NCBI GenBank assembly: GCA_049513455.1
Contig: JBEKWB010000030.1
Location: 1 to 48,126 of the forward strand
Origin: Bog-473 sp049513455
Lineage (GTDB): Bacteria; Actinomycetota; Acidimicrobiia; Acidimicrobiales; RAAP-2
Length of the DNA stretch: 48,126 nt
Direction: 5' to 3'
The position numbers were made by a program, and so were the translations under genes. The notes under the pieces were generated by a model, which ran no database searches, was not told the DNA's origin, and was given only the letters and a program-made list of their open reading frames with translations. Each line of letters starts with the position of its first letter. Position 1 is the stretch's first letter. Below, piece after piece: positions 10,335 to 18,274 of the stretch.

Positions 10335-11357
10335 ATGGCGCCCCTGAAGGTTGACGTGATGCTGTCCAATTCGGTCGTCGGCGCCGCCCGGCGGGCGCAG
10401 GAACTGGAGCGCACCGGAGTGGACGGCGTCTTCAGCTTCGAGAACGCGCACGACCTGTTCTTTCCCCTGGTGGCCGCCGCCCCGGTGTGCTCCCTCGACC
10501 TGATGACCAACGTGGCCATTGCGTTCCCCCGCAGCCCCATGCATCTGGCCAACGCCGCCTACGACCTGCACCTGCTCTCCGAAGGCAGGTTCCGCCTCGG
10601 GCTCGGCTCGCAGATCAGGGCGCACGTCGAGCGGCGCTTCGGGGCGCGCTGGTACAAGCCCGTCCCCCAGATGCGCGAGTGGGTGCTGGCCACCAAGGCG
10701 ATCCTCGACAGCTGGCAGGACGGCACTCGGGTCGACTTCAGGGGTGAGTACACGACGCACACCCTCATGACGCCGGCGTTCAACCCCGGGCCGAACCCCT
10801 ACGGCATTCCCAAAATTCTGGTGGGAGCGCTGGGGCCGAGAATGAACGAGATGGCAGCCGAGGTGGCCGACGGCATCCTCGTCATGCCCTTCAACAGCGG
10901 GCGCCACATGAGGGAGCGCACCGTGCCGGCCATCGAACGTGGACTGGCGACGGCCGGCCGCTCCCTGGCCGACCTCGAGATCACGGTGGAAGTGATCGTC
11001 GGCGTGGGCCGCACCGACGAGGAGCTCGCGGCCGCCATGGGTGTGCGCAACCTCTTGGCCTTCTACGGCTCCACGCCCGCCTACCGTCCCGTCCTCGACG
11101 TCGAGGGCTGGGGGGACCTGCAGCCCGAGCTGAACAGGCTGTCGAAGCAGGGGGAGTGGCAGCAGATGGCCGGGTTGATCACCGACGACATGGTGGCGAC
11201 CATCGCCGTGCATGGCACGCCCACGCAGTGCGCCGACGAGATAGTGGCACGCTACGGGGAGTGGGCGGACCGGGTGTGCGCCTACTTTCCCCACTACACG
11301 GCCGGCGACGACCTGATCGCTGAGTTCACGGCGGCGCTGAAGAAGGCCTCCGCGTGA
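10335..11357 (+). CDS. LLM class F420-dependent oxidoreductase (TIGR03617-like)
   Basis: A 340-residue luciferase-fold protein. The start KVDVMLSNSVVGAARRAQELERTGVDGV and the SEGRFRLGLGSQIRAHVERRFG segment match the actinobacterial family of probable F420-dependent oxidoreductases that I recall as TIGR03617. F420 as cofactor is an inference from family. The stop overlaps the GTG start of the enoyl-CoA hydratase (GTGA), so the two form a coupled pair. Such enzymes carry out hydride transfer to or from alcohols, ketones or enoyl groups. A TAGCAT box 8 nt upstream suggests a leaderless start. It is only distantly similar to the LLM gene at 1462. Confidence 0.88.
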   Translation: MAPLKVDVMLSNSVVGAARRAQELERTGVDGVFSFENAHDLFFPLVAAAPVCSLDLMTNVAIAFPRSPMHLANAAYDLHLLSEGRFRLGLGSQIRAHVERRFGARWYKPVPQMREWVLATKAILDSWQDGTRVDFRGEYTTHTLMTPAFNPGPNPYGIPKILVGALGPRMNEMAAEVADGILVMPFNSGRHMRERTVPAIERGLATAGRSLADLEITVEVIVGVGRTDEELAAAMGVRNLLAFYGSTPAYRPVLDVEGWGDLQPELNRLSKQGEWQQMAGLITDDMVATIAVHGTPTQCADEIVARYGEWADRVCAYFPHYTAGDDLIAEFTAALKKASA

Positions 11358-12178
11358 GCGGCTCGATCCTGTTCGACGTCACCGACGGCGTGGCCACCAT
11401 CACCCTCAACCGGCCTGAGGTCCGCAACGCCTTCGGCCAGGGCATGGGGGTAGAGCTGTCCGAGGCCTACCGGCGGTGCGACGCCGATGACGGCGTCCGG
11501 GCCGTGGTGCTCACCGGCACGCCGCCGGCGTTCTGTGCCGGTGCCGACCTTTCGGCGGGCGCCGGCACCTTCGCCAAGCGCGACGAGGACACCTTCAGCG
11601 CGGCCGCACTGGACGTGCGGGCGTGGGATGTGCGAAAGCCGGTGATCGCCGCGGTCAACGGCCACGCCATCGGCGTAGGTTTCACCATCACGCTGCAGTG
11701 CGACATCCGCTACTTCGCGGCGGACGCCAAATACGGGATTGTGCAGGTGCGCCGCGGCGTGATGGGTGACGGCTACTCCCACTGGACCCTGCCCCGCCTC
11801 ACCGGTATGGCGGCCGCGGCCGACATCCTCCTCACCGGCCGCATGTTCGACGGCCACGAGGCCAAGGATCTCGGTGTGTGCTCGCGGATCCTCCCCAACG
11901 ACGAGGTGCTCCCCGCCGCGCTGGAGCTGGCCCACGACATCGCCGCCAACACCGCGCCGCTCTCCGTGGCGTTCTCCAAGCGGTTGCTCTGGGACACCTG
12001 GAGCCGCACACCCGAGCAGATCGAACAGCTCGAGACCGATGCCCACCACCACTTGATGGGCCGACCCGACGCCGGGGAGGGCGTGATGGCGTTCCTCGAG
12101 CGTCGGGCCCCGGCGTGGCAGGGCAGTGTCACCGAGGAGTGGCCCCCGGACTGGCCGGCTGAGGGGGGAACGCGCTGA
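11354..12178 (+). CDS. enoyl-CoA hydratase/isomerase family protein
   Basis: A 274-residue crotonase-fold protein. TITLNRPEVRNAFGQGM is the classical N-terminal motif, AFCAGADLSAGAG forms the first oxyanion-hole segment, and VIAAVNGHAIGVGFTITLQCDIRYFA is the second. The catalytic Glu pair of true hydratases is not both obvious (RRGVMGDGYSHW occupies part of that region), so the reaction may be hydration, isomerisation or C-C bond chemistry on a CoA ester. It starts with GTG overlapping the LLM stop by 4 nt, implying translational coupling. It ends 42 bp from the convergent amidohydrolase stop, with a hairpin between. Confidence 0.9.
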   Translation: MSGSILFDVTDGVATITLNRPEVRNAFGQGMGVELSEAYRRCDADDGVRAVVLTGTPPAFCAGADLSAGAGTFAKRDEDTFSAAALDVRAWDVRKPVIAAVNGHAIGVGFTITLQCDIRYFAADAKYGIVQVRRGVMGDGYSHWTLPRLTGMAAAADILLTGRMFDGHEAKDLGVCSRILPNDEVLPAALELAHDIAANTAPLSVAFSKRLLWDTWSRTPEQIEQLETDAHHHLMGRPDAGEGVMAFLERRAPAWQGSVTEEWPPDWPAEGGTR

Positions 12179-12197
12179 CCGATCCACCGCGGATCGG
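12179..12197. terminator. hairpin between convergent genes
   Basis: CCGATCC-5 nt-GGATCGG is a perfect 7-bp inverted repeat directly after the enoyl-CoA hydratase stop. It has no T-run, as is common in high-GC actinobacteria, and could serve both convergent genes. Confidence 0.45.
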
Positions 12198-12220
12198 CGG
12201 CGGGGTGCGCCAGGGCCGGA

Positions 12221-13933
12221 TCAGGCCGGCCGCGGCGCGGGCTGGGCGCCCCGGATCAGGCGCCCCGGCCGCGCCCCGGTCGCCTGCCCTCCGGTGAACG
12301 TCTCGGTGCCGGCCACGAAGGTATGGAGATAGCCGTCGGCCCGTTGCAGGAGCCGATGTCCTCCGGCGGGAAGGTCGGCCACCATTTCGGGTCGCCGTAC
12401 CCGCACCGCCGCCTGATCGACCACGTTGAGATCGGCCCGGTAGCCGGGCGCCACAATGCCGCGGTCGAGGAGGCCGACCGCCTCGGCGGTGGCGCGGCAT
12501 TGGCGGGCCACCAGGAGCGGGAGGTCGATCCGGCCCCGGGTGCGGTCCCGACCCCAATGGGCCAGCAACGTGGTCGGAAAGCTGGCGTCCGAAATCGTGC
12601 CGACGTGGGCGCCCCCGTCGGAGAGGCCGGGCACGGTGTTCGGGTGGGCCAGCATCTCGCCGACCGCGTCGAGGTTGCCGGCCGAATAGTTCATCACCGG
12701 CGCGTAGAGGAGCGCGGTGCCGTCGCCCGACCTGAGGAGATCCCAGGCCAGCTCGGCGGGCGGGCGGCCCTGCTGCGCGGCGCGGGCCGCGACGCTCGTC
12801 GAGGGCGCGGGCTCGTAGTCCGGCGGGTCGGCCAGCTCGAACATCGATTCGTAGCGCAGCAGCAGTCCGGGGGGCATGGCCGCCGCCTCGGCCAGCACCC
12901 GGGCACGCAGTTCGGGGTCGGCCATCCGGCGCGCCATCTCGGCCGGCGCCAGGTCACGCAACGGGGCGAAGGATGGGCACGCCGCGAAGGGATGGAGACG
13001 GCAGCTCAGTCCGAGGACGACACCGATGCCGCGGGCCCCCACCTGGGCCCGCATGACCAGGCCCTCCGCGTTGGCGACCTCCAGTCGGGACAGTATCTCG
13101 CGCCACGTGTCCGGTGTGACGTGCGACTGCATGAGCGACACCGAAAGGGGTCGTCCCGAGGCCTCGGCCATGCCGCGCAGGATGGCGAACTCCGCGGCCG
13201 GGTCGTCGAAGTCGGAGATCACCTGGAGGACGCCGGTTCCGAGGGCGCCCAGTGCGGACGCGATACCGATCAGCTCATCGGCGGCGGCCGTCAAGCTCGG
13301 GGTGTGCTCACCGCGGCTCGACTTGTGGTTGACCGTGCGCGAGGTGGTGAACCCGAGGGCTCCCGCCCGTACCGCTTCGGAGGCCAATGCGGCCATGGCC
13401 GCGATGTCGTCGGCCGTGGCCACCTCCCGGTTGGCTCCCCTTTCCCCCATGACGTGGAGGCGGAGGGGACCATGCGGCACCTGTGTGGCGATGTCCACGT
13501 CGCGGGACCGGCGGTCGAGCGCGTCGAGATAGGCGGGAAACGAGTCCCAGCTCCAGTCGAGCCCAACGTGGAGGGCCGTACCCGGGATGTCCTCGACCCC
13601 CTCCATCAGCTCGATCAGGCGGTCGTGGTCATCCGGGCGGACGGGGGCGAACCCGACCCCGCAGTTGCCCATGACCAGTGTCGTGACGCCGTGCCAGGCC
13701 GAGGGCGTGAGAGAGGAGTCCCACATGGCCTGGCCGTCGTAGTGGGTGTGGATGTCGACGAACCCCGGCAACACGAGCGCACCGTCGGCCTCGATCTCCC
13801 GGGCTCCCCGGCCGTCGATCCGGCCGACATCGGCGATGCGGCCGCCCTTCACGGCCACGTCGGCGCGGCGTCCCGGTGCGCCGGTCCCGTCGACGAGGGT
13901 TCCCCCCCGTACCACCAGGTCGAATTCGGCCAT
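12221..13933 (-). CDS. N-acyl-D-amino-acid deacylase-type amidohydrolase
   Basis: A 570-residue amidohydrolase. The chosen ATG (13933) follows AAGGGGTGG and begins MAEFDLVVRGGTLVDGTG; the longer open frame upstream has no conserved sequence. HTHYDGQAMWDSSLTPSAWHG covers the first metal site, VMGNCGVGFAPVRP the cysteine region, and GLSDGGAHVGTISDAS the catalytic Asp. The C-terminus reads RPGRLIRGAQPAP, closely matching the 7208 paralogue (RPGRLIRGGQPVP), so these two look like a recent duplicate pair now facing each other. It is transcribed alone, divergent from fdhA. The substrate is presumably similar to that of the 7208 enzyme but unknown. Confidence 0.9.
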   Translation of the reverse strand: MAEFDLVVRGGTLVDGTGAPGRRADVAVKGGRIADVGRIDGRGAREIEADGALVLPGFVDIHTHYDGQAMWDSSLTPSAWHGVTTLVMGNCGVGFAPVRPDDHDRLIELMEGVEDIPGTALHVGLDWSWDSFPAYLDALDRRSRDVDIATQVPHGPLRLHVMGERGANREVATADDIAAMAALASEAVRAGALGFTTSRTVNHKSSRGEHTPSLTAAADELIGIASALGALGTGVLQVISDFDDPAAEFAILRGMAEASGRPLSVSLMQSHVTPDTWREILSRLEVANAEGLVMRAQVGARGIGVVLGLSCRLHPFAACPSFAPLRDLAPAEMARRMADPELRARVLAEAAAMPPGLLLRYESMFELADPPDYEPAPSTSVAARAAQQGRPPAELAWDLLRSGDGTALLYAPVMNYSAGNLDAVGEMLAHPNTVPGLSDGGAHVGTISDASFPTTLLAHWGRDRTRGRIDLPLLVARQCRATAEAVGLLDRGIVAPGYRADLNVVDQAAVRVRRPEMVADLPAGGHRLLQRADGYLHTFVAGTETFTGGQATGARPGRLIRGAQPAPRPA

Positions 13934-13974
13934 CACGCCACCCCTTGGTCCTGTTTCGTACCCTCGCCCACCCC

Positions 13975-13980
13975 ATCGTA
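13975..13980 (-). promoter_or_regulatory. -10 box (TACGAT) of the 12221 amidohydrolase
   Basis: TACGAT on the minus strand lies 41 nt before the ATG at 13933, nearly the same spacing as the TATGAT before the 4549 paralogue. No clear -35 is seen. Confidence 0.35.
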
Positions 13981-14106
13981 GGGCCATTCCCATCGGGTGC
14001 GGGAGCCGGGGCACGGGTCCCGCCCGGCTCGACGCATCCGCCAAGGGTGGGTACGGTGCACGGGGCGCCGGATCCGCGACACGGTGCCGAACGAGAGGGG
14101 GATGCG

Positions 14107-15324
14107 GTGGCATCGAATAGAGGCGTGGCCTACATCAATCCCGGCACCGTCGAGGTGCAGGACATTGACTTCCCTAAGCTGGAATTACGAGACGGGCCCG
14201 GAGTCCACCCGGCGAACGTCGGCCGCAAGTGCGAGCACGGCGTGATCGTGAAGGTCGTCTCGACCAACATCTGCGGGTCGGACCAGCACATGGTGCGGGG
14301 CCGCACGACCGCCCCGCCCGATCTGATCCTCGGGCACGAGATCACGGGGGAGGTGATCGAGGTGGGCCGGGACGTCGAGTTCATTTCGGTGGGCGATCTT
14401 TGCTCGGTGCCCTTCAACATCGCGTGCGGGCGATGCCGCATGTGCAAGGAGGGGCACACGGGCGTCTGCCTCAACACCAACCCCGAGCGACCGGGCGCCG
14501 CCTACGGCTACGTGGACATGGGTGGGTGGGTCGGCGGGCAGGCGGAGTACGTGATGGTCCCCTACGCCGACTGGAACCTGCTGCGGTTCCCCGACCGAGA
14601 CCAGGCCATGGAGAAGATCCTCGACCTGACCATGCTCTCGGACATCTTCCCCACCGGCTACCACGGGTGTGTGACGGCCGGGGTCGGGACCGGTTCGACC
14701 GTCTATGTCGCCGGGGCCGGCCCGGTCGGCCTGGCCGCGGCCCACTCGGCCCAACTGCTGGGGGCCGCGGTGGTGATCGTCGGCGACCTGGTGCCCGAAC
14801 GCCTGGCCCACGCCCGCTCGTTCGGCTGCGAGACCATCGACGTCTCGCAGGGCGAGCCCAAGGACCAGATTGCCGAGATCCTCGGCGTGCCGGAGGTCGA
14901 TTGTGCCGTCGACGCCGTCGGCTTCGAGGCCCGCGGCCACGGCGACGATGCCGGGCATGAGGCACCGGCCACGGTTTTGAACTCGCTCATGGACGTCACC
15001 CGTGCCGCGGGGCGTCTGGGCATTCCCGGCCTCTACGTCACCGGGGATCCGGGCGGGGTCGACGACGCGGCCAAGCACGGCTCGCTCTCGCTGCAGATAG
15101 GTCTCGGGTGGGCCAAGTCACTGACCTTCACCACCGGCCAGTGCCCGGTGATGCGCTACCACCGTGGGCTCATGCAGGCCATCCTGAACGATCGGGCGCA
15201 CATTGCCAACGCGGTCAACGCCACCGTCATCAGCCTCGACGACGCCCCGGAGGGCTACCGCGACTTCGACTCGGGCGTGGCCAAGAAGTTCGTGCTCGAC
15301 CCCCATCATCTTCTGGCGTCCTGA
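14107..15324 (+). CDS. fdhA: glutathione-independent formaldehyde dehydrogenase
   Basis: A 405-residue zinc-dependent medium-chain dehydrogenase that converts formaldehyde to formate with tightly bound NAD. The sequence tracks the Pseudomonas putida enzyme closely: NRGVAYINPGTVEVQDIDFP, VSTNICGSDQHMVRGRTT, LGHEITGEV, the structural-zinc segment CGRCRMCKEGHTGVC with its four cysteines, AYGYVDMGGWVGGQAEYV, and VYVAGAGPVGLAAA as the NAD-binding glycine motif. The GTG start at 14107 follows GAGAGGGGG. It stands alone between the 12221 amidohydrolase (divergent) and a binding-protein gene (convergent). It may detoxify formaldehyde released by demethylation, for example by the P450 or Rieske enzyme nearby; that link is inference. 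Confidence 0.93.
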   Translation: MASNRGVAYINPGTVEVQDIDFPKLELRDGPGVHPANVGRKCEHGVIVKVVSTNICGSDQHMVRGRTTAPPDLILGHEITGEVIEVGRDVEFISVGDLCSVPFNIACGRCRMCKEGHTGVCLNTNPERPGAAYGYVDMGGWVGGQAEYVMVPYADWNLLRFPDRDQAMEKILDLTMLSDIFPTGYHGCVTAGVGTGSTVYVAGAGPVGLAAAHSAQLLGAAVVIVGDLVPERLAHARSFGCETIDVSQGEPKDQIAEILGVPEVDCAVDAVGFEARGHGDDAGHEAPATVLNSLMDVTRAAGRLGIPGLYVTGDPGGVDDAAKHGSLSLQIGLGWAKSLTFTTGQCPVMRYHRGLMQAILNDRAHIANAVNATVISLDDAPEGYRDFDSGVAKKFVLDPHHLLAS

Positions 15325-15330
15325 CGCGCC

Positions 15331-15373
15331 CGTGCCCGGACACGCTCACCGTGAGGTGACGTATCCGGGCACG
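15331..15373. terminator. long nested hairpin between convergent genes
   Basis: CGTGCCCGGA (15331-15340) pairs perfectly with TCCGGGCACG (15364-15373). The 23-nt loop contains a second perfect stem, CTCAC-C-GTGAG (15345-15355). It sits between the fdhA stop and the stop of the convergent binding-protein gene and probably works as a bidirectional terminator without a T-run. Confidence 0.6.
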
Positions 15374-15413
15374 ATGCGTAGTGCTGCCGTCCCGCACGAG
15401 CGGAACGGCTCAG

Positions 15414-16736
15414 CTACTTGGCTTCCGTCTTCCCCGTCAGAGGATTCAGATGGGCACCGGTCGAGATGTTGATGTCGTAGTAGCACTTGTACGGCTCGAC
15501 CAGCTTGAAGCCGGTGCCGACGGTCTTGACCAGCGTGCCGCATCCCGTCGGGAGGGTCTCGGCCGCCGGGAAGGTCTCGGTCCCGATCCCATCGGCGATC
15601 GGATCGGTGTAGGACCAACTCTTGCCCCCCGCCACCGTCTGTTGCAGGGCGGCTCCGGTCACCTTGGCCGGGTTGCCGCCGACCCGGGCCAGCGTCGCCT
15701 TGAGCATCTGCTCGAAGACGATGGCGGTCCAGTAGCCCACGGCGGTGCCCGAGGTCATGCCCGAGTTCTGCCCGGTGGCGATGAGGTCCTTCTCACCTTG
15801 CGCGACAGCCGGTCCGGAGTCCTGGTTGGCCGGGAACTCATCTTCGACATAGACGCCCTGGAGAGCCTGCTCCTCGCTGGCACCCTGAGCCGCCAGGTCG
15901 CCCTGGTAGTAGGTCACACCGTTGACGATCAAGCCCTTGAACCCGGCCGCATGGAGAGCGGCCGCGACGCCGACCGAGTCGGTCGCGCCCAGCACCTCGT
16001 AGATCGTGTTGGCGCCCGCCGCCATCATGGCCTGGGCGTACGGTGCGTAGTTGGTGGTGCCGACGGCGGCGATGACGGCCTTCTGGTAGACCACGTCGAT
16101 CCCCTCGGCCGTGGCCACCCCGGCCAGCGCCCCATTCGCGATCTCCGCCCCGGAAAGGTCATTGGCGATCAGGGCCATCTTGATCTTGGAGGGGTGGGCT
16201 TGGTCCCCCTCGGCGGCAATGAGCTGGATCATTCCCCCGGCGCCCTGCACGGCGGGATTGCCCTGGTTGCCGTTGATCCCGAATCCCCACTTGGGCTGGG
16301 TGTCAAAGGCGGCGTTGGTGGACCAGCCCAGGAACGGGACCTTGTTCTGGGCCAAGAAGGTGCCCGTGCCCGCACCGGCGGACTGCCCCACGAACGGCGC
16401 AATAGCGAACACGTGCTTGCTGTTCACGAGCTCCTGCGCGTTGGAGAGATTGGTGGCCGGGCTGAAGGCGTCGTCGAGGAACCCGAGGTACTCGATCTTG
16501 CGCCCGTCGAGGCCGCCGGCCTTGTTGAAGCGGTAGATCCCGGCCTCGAACCCCTGGGTCACACCGGCCGAGATCGAGAGGTCGCCGTCACCGCCGACAA
16601 TGATCGGCGTGGTGTCCTTGGCGGCCGCCCCCGCGGGTGCGTTGGTGATTGCCGCGGCTCCGACGGTGGTCGTGACGACCATGATCGATAATGCGGCGAA
16701 GCAAGCTTTGAATCGGCGCAACTGAATCCTCCCCAT
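15414..16736 (-). CDS. ABC transporter substrate-binding protein (Leu/Ile/Val-binding type)
   Basis: A 440-residue exported periplasmic-binding-fold type I protein. The N-terminus has RRFKACFAALSIMVVTTTVGA, a basic stretch then a hydrophobic core, followed by an Ala-rich cleavage zone near residue 35-40. IIVGGDGDLSISAGVTQGFEAGIYRFNKAGGLDGRKIEY matches the first lobe of branched-chain amino-acid/amide receptors. The ATG at 16736 has a weak ribosome site; a TTG at 16721 preceded by GGGGAGGA 5 nt away is an equally good start. No permease or ATPase gene adjoins it, so it serves a transporter encoded elsewhere. A promoter with a built-in palindrome lies upstream. Confidence 0.88.
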   Translation of the reverse strand: MGRIQLRRFKACFAALSIMVVTTTVGAAAITNAPAGAAAKDTTPIIVGGDGDLSISAGVTQGFEAGIYRFNKAGGLDGRKIEYLGFLDDAFSPATNLSNAQELVNSKHVFAIAPFVGQSAGAGTGTFLAQNKVPFLGWSTNAAFDTQPKWGFGINGNQGNPAVQGAGGMIQLIAAEGDQAHPSKIKMALIANDLSGAEIANGALAGVATAEGIDVVYQKAVIAAVGTTNYAPYAQAMMAAGANTIYEVLGATDSVGVAAALHAAGFKGLIVNGVTYYQGDLAAQGASEEQALQGVYVEDEFPANQDSGPAVAQGEKDLIATGQNSGMTSGTAVGYWTAIVFEQMLKATLARVGGNPAKVTGAALQQTVAGGKSWSYTDPIADGIGTETFPAAETLPTGCGTLVKTVGTGFKLVEPYKCYYDINISTGAHLNPLTGKTEAK

Positions 16737-17050
16737 GTTGAGCCCCTGGCCGCGGTTTCCCGGGTCTTGCCCAGGAACCCCCCCAAGAGGCTTTTGCCAG
16801 TGCTTCTGTCACGGCGTATCACTGCCGCTGCGGAACAATACAAGTATTACCGTTCCATGACAACCTCAATGGGGGGGGAAATCACATATTTCATATTCTT
16901 CGGTTTCTTGGGTGCTGCTTCGGGGATGTCCAGGCGGGAGACGGGAACTCGTCGTCGTGTGCTTGACGTGCTCCTCTGCCCACGCGAGGGTGACCGGAGG
17001 TGAGCTGCGGTGCCGTGGGCCCGCCTCGGTGAACCCGGAGGTGTAATCGG
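16737..17050. other. 314-bp divergent intergenic region
   Basis: It separates the binding-protein gene (minus) from the P450 gene (plus). The left part holds the promoter/operator at 16832-16863. A long open frame on the minus strand here is only a shadow of the P450 gene. The patch 16861-16915 is visibly AT-richer than its surroundings. The right end carries the P450 ribosome site GGAGGTG. I see no further gene. Confidence 0.6.
16832..16863 (-). promoter_or_regulatory. sigma-70 type promoter with overlapping palindromic operator
   Basis: On the minus strand, -35 TTGTCA (16858-16863) and -10 TATTGT (16835-16840) are 17 bp apart. The bases between and across the -10 form a nested inverted repeat: GGAAC-AATAC-AA-GTATT-ACC-GTTCC (16832-16856). 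A repressor bound here would block RNA polymerase directly. It drives the binding-protein gene with a leader of about 90 nt. No regulator gene is adjacent. Confidence 0.6.
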
Positions 17051-18274
17051 ATGGATCTTGACCTGCTCGATCTCGACATGTTCCAGCGTGGCGAGCAAGA
17101 CGAGGTCTTCGCGCGCCTGCGGCGCGAGGCTCCCGTCTCCTGGCAGGACCACCCGCACGGGCGCGGCTTCTGGAGCGTTGTGCAACACGGCGACATGGTG
17201 ACGGTGAACCGCGACGCCACGCTGTTCTCGTCGGAGGTGGGCAGCATCAGCCTGCTCGACCCGGACGAGCGCGCCAACGGCGTGGGCGCCGACACCCGCG
17301 GCGCCATGATGATCGCCTCGGACCCGCCCCGGCACACCCGTTACCGTCGCCTCGTCAACAGCGGCTTCACGCCACGGACGATGAAGGCCATAGAGCACTC
17401 TCTCGCCGCGCGGGCGACGAAGATCATCGACCTGGTCATCGAGAAGGGGAGCTGCGATTTCGTGACGGAGGTGGCCGCCGAGCTGCCCCTCCAGGCCATC
17501 GCCGACATCATGGGAGTACCCCAGCAGGACCGGGGCCGATTGTTCGACTGGTCGAACCGCATGGTGGGGCTCGACGACCCCGAATATGCGACCACCGACG
17601 GTACGGTGGCCTCGGCCGAGATGTACGCCTACGTGAACGACCTGGCCCGCCAGCGGCGCGCCGATCCCAGGGACGACATCGTGACGTTGTTGGTCAACGC
17701 CAAGATCGATGGCGACTCGCTCTCCGAAGTCGAGTTCGACATGTTCATGCTGTTGCTCACGCTGGCGGGAAACGAGACGACGCGCAACTCCACGTCGTGG
17801 GGCATGCGGGCCCTGATCGAGAACCCCGAGCAGTACGCCCGTCTCCGGGACCAACCCGGACTCATCGACTCGGCCGTCGAGGAGATTCTCCGCTGGGCCT
17901 CGCCGGTGTTGCACTTTCGCCGCACGGCCACGGCCGACACCGAACTGCACGGGCAGCGGATCGCCAAAGGCGACAAGGTCGTCATGTGGCATATTTCGGC
18001 CAACCGCGACGAGCAGGTGTTCACCGAGCCGTTCCGGTTCGACATCACCCGCTCCCCGAACAACCACGTGGCCTTCGGCGGTGGCGGCCCCCACCACTGC
18101 CTGGGCGCGTACCTGGCTCGCATGCAGCTGCGCCTGATGATCGGGGAGATCGTGGCGCGCATCCCCGACATGAAGCTGGCGGGGAAGCCCGAGCTTCTCC
18201 GATCGAACGTTCTTCGTGGCGTGAAACACATGCCGGTGGTGTTCACACCGGGCGCCCGCGCGAGTGCCGTGTGA
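17051..18274 (+). CDS. cytochrome P450 (CYP124/125/142-like)
   Basis: A 407-residue bacterial P450. Landmarks: oxygen-activating I-helix LTLAGNETTRNSTSWG, K-helix EEILRW (ExxR), and heme loop FGGGGPHHCLGAYLAR with Cys350 as axial ligand. SNRMVGLDDPEYA and AGNETTRNS closely resemble the actinobacterial CYP124/125/142 group, known to hydroxylate terminal carbons of sterol side chains and methyl-branched lipids; this assignment rests on motif resemblance. GGAGGTG precedes the ATG. Its stop overlaps the next gene's GTG (GTGA), tying it to a flavin dehydrogenase that could oxidise the resulting hydroxy acid. Redox partners are not encoded nearby. Confidence 0.92.
   Translation: MDLDLLDLDMFQRGEQDEVFARLRREAPVSWQDHPHGRGFWSVVQHGDMVTVNRDATLFSSEVGSISLLDPDERANGVGADTRGAMMIASDPPRHTRYRRLVNSGFTPRTMKAIEHSLAARATKIIDLVIEKGSCDFVTEVAAELPLQAIADIMGVPQQDRGRLFDWSNRMVGLDDPEYATTDGTVASAEMYAYVNDLARQRRADPRDDIVTLLVNAKIDGDSLSEVEFDMFMLLLTLAGNETTRNSTSWGMRALIENPEQYARLRDQPGLIDSAVEEILRWASPVLHFRRTATADTELHGQRIAKGDKVVMWHISANRDEQVFTEPFRFDITRSPNNHVAFGGGGPHHCLGAYLARMQLRLMIGEIVARIPDMKLAGKPELLRSNVLRGVKHMPVVFTPGARASAV

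Noticed and set aside
12323..13981. 552-residue plus-strand frame opposite the 12221 amidohydrolase
   Set aside because: Shadow of a gene with clear metal-site motifs; no recognisable protein sequence of its own.
15331..15373. Nested hairpin as an attenuator or riboswitch
   Set aside because: It lies between two convergent stop codons, so it cannot precede a gene; a terminator is the simpler reading.
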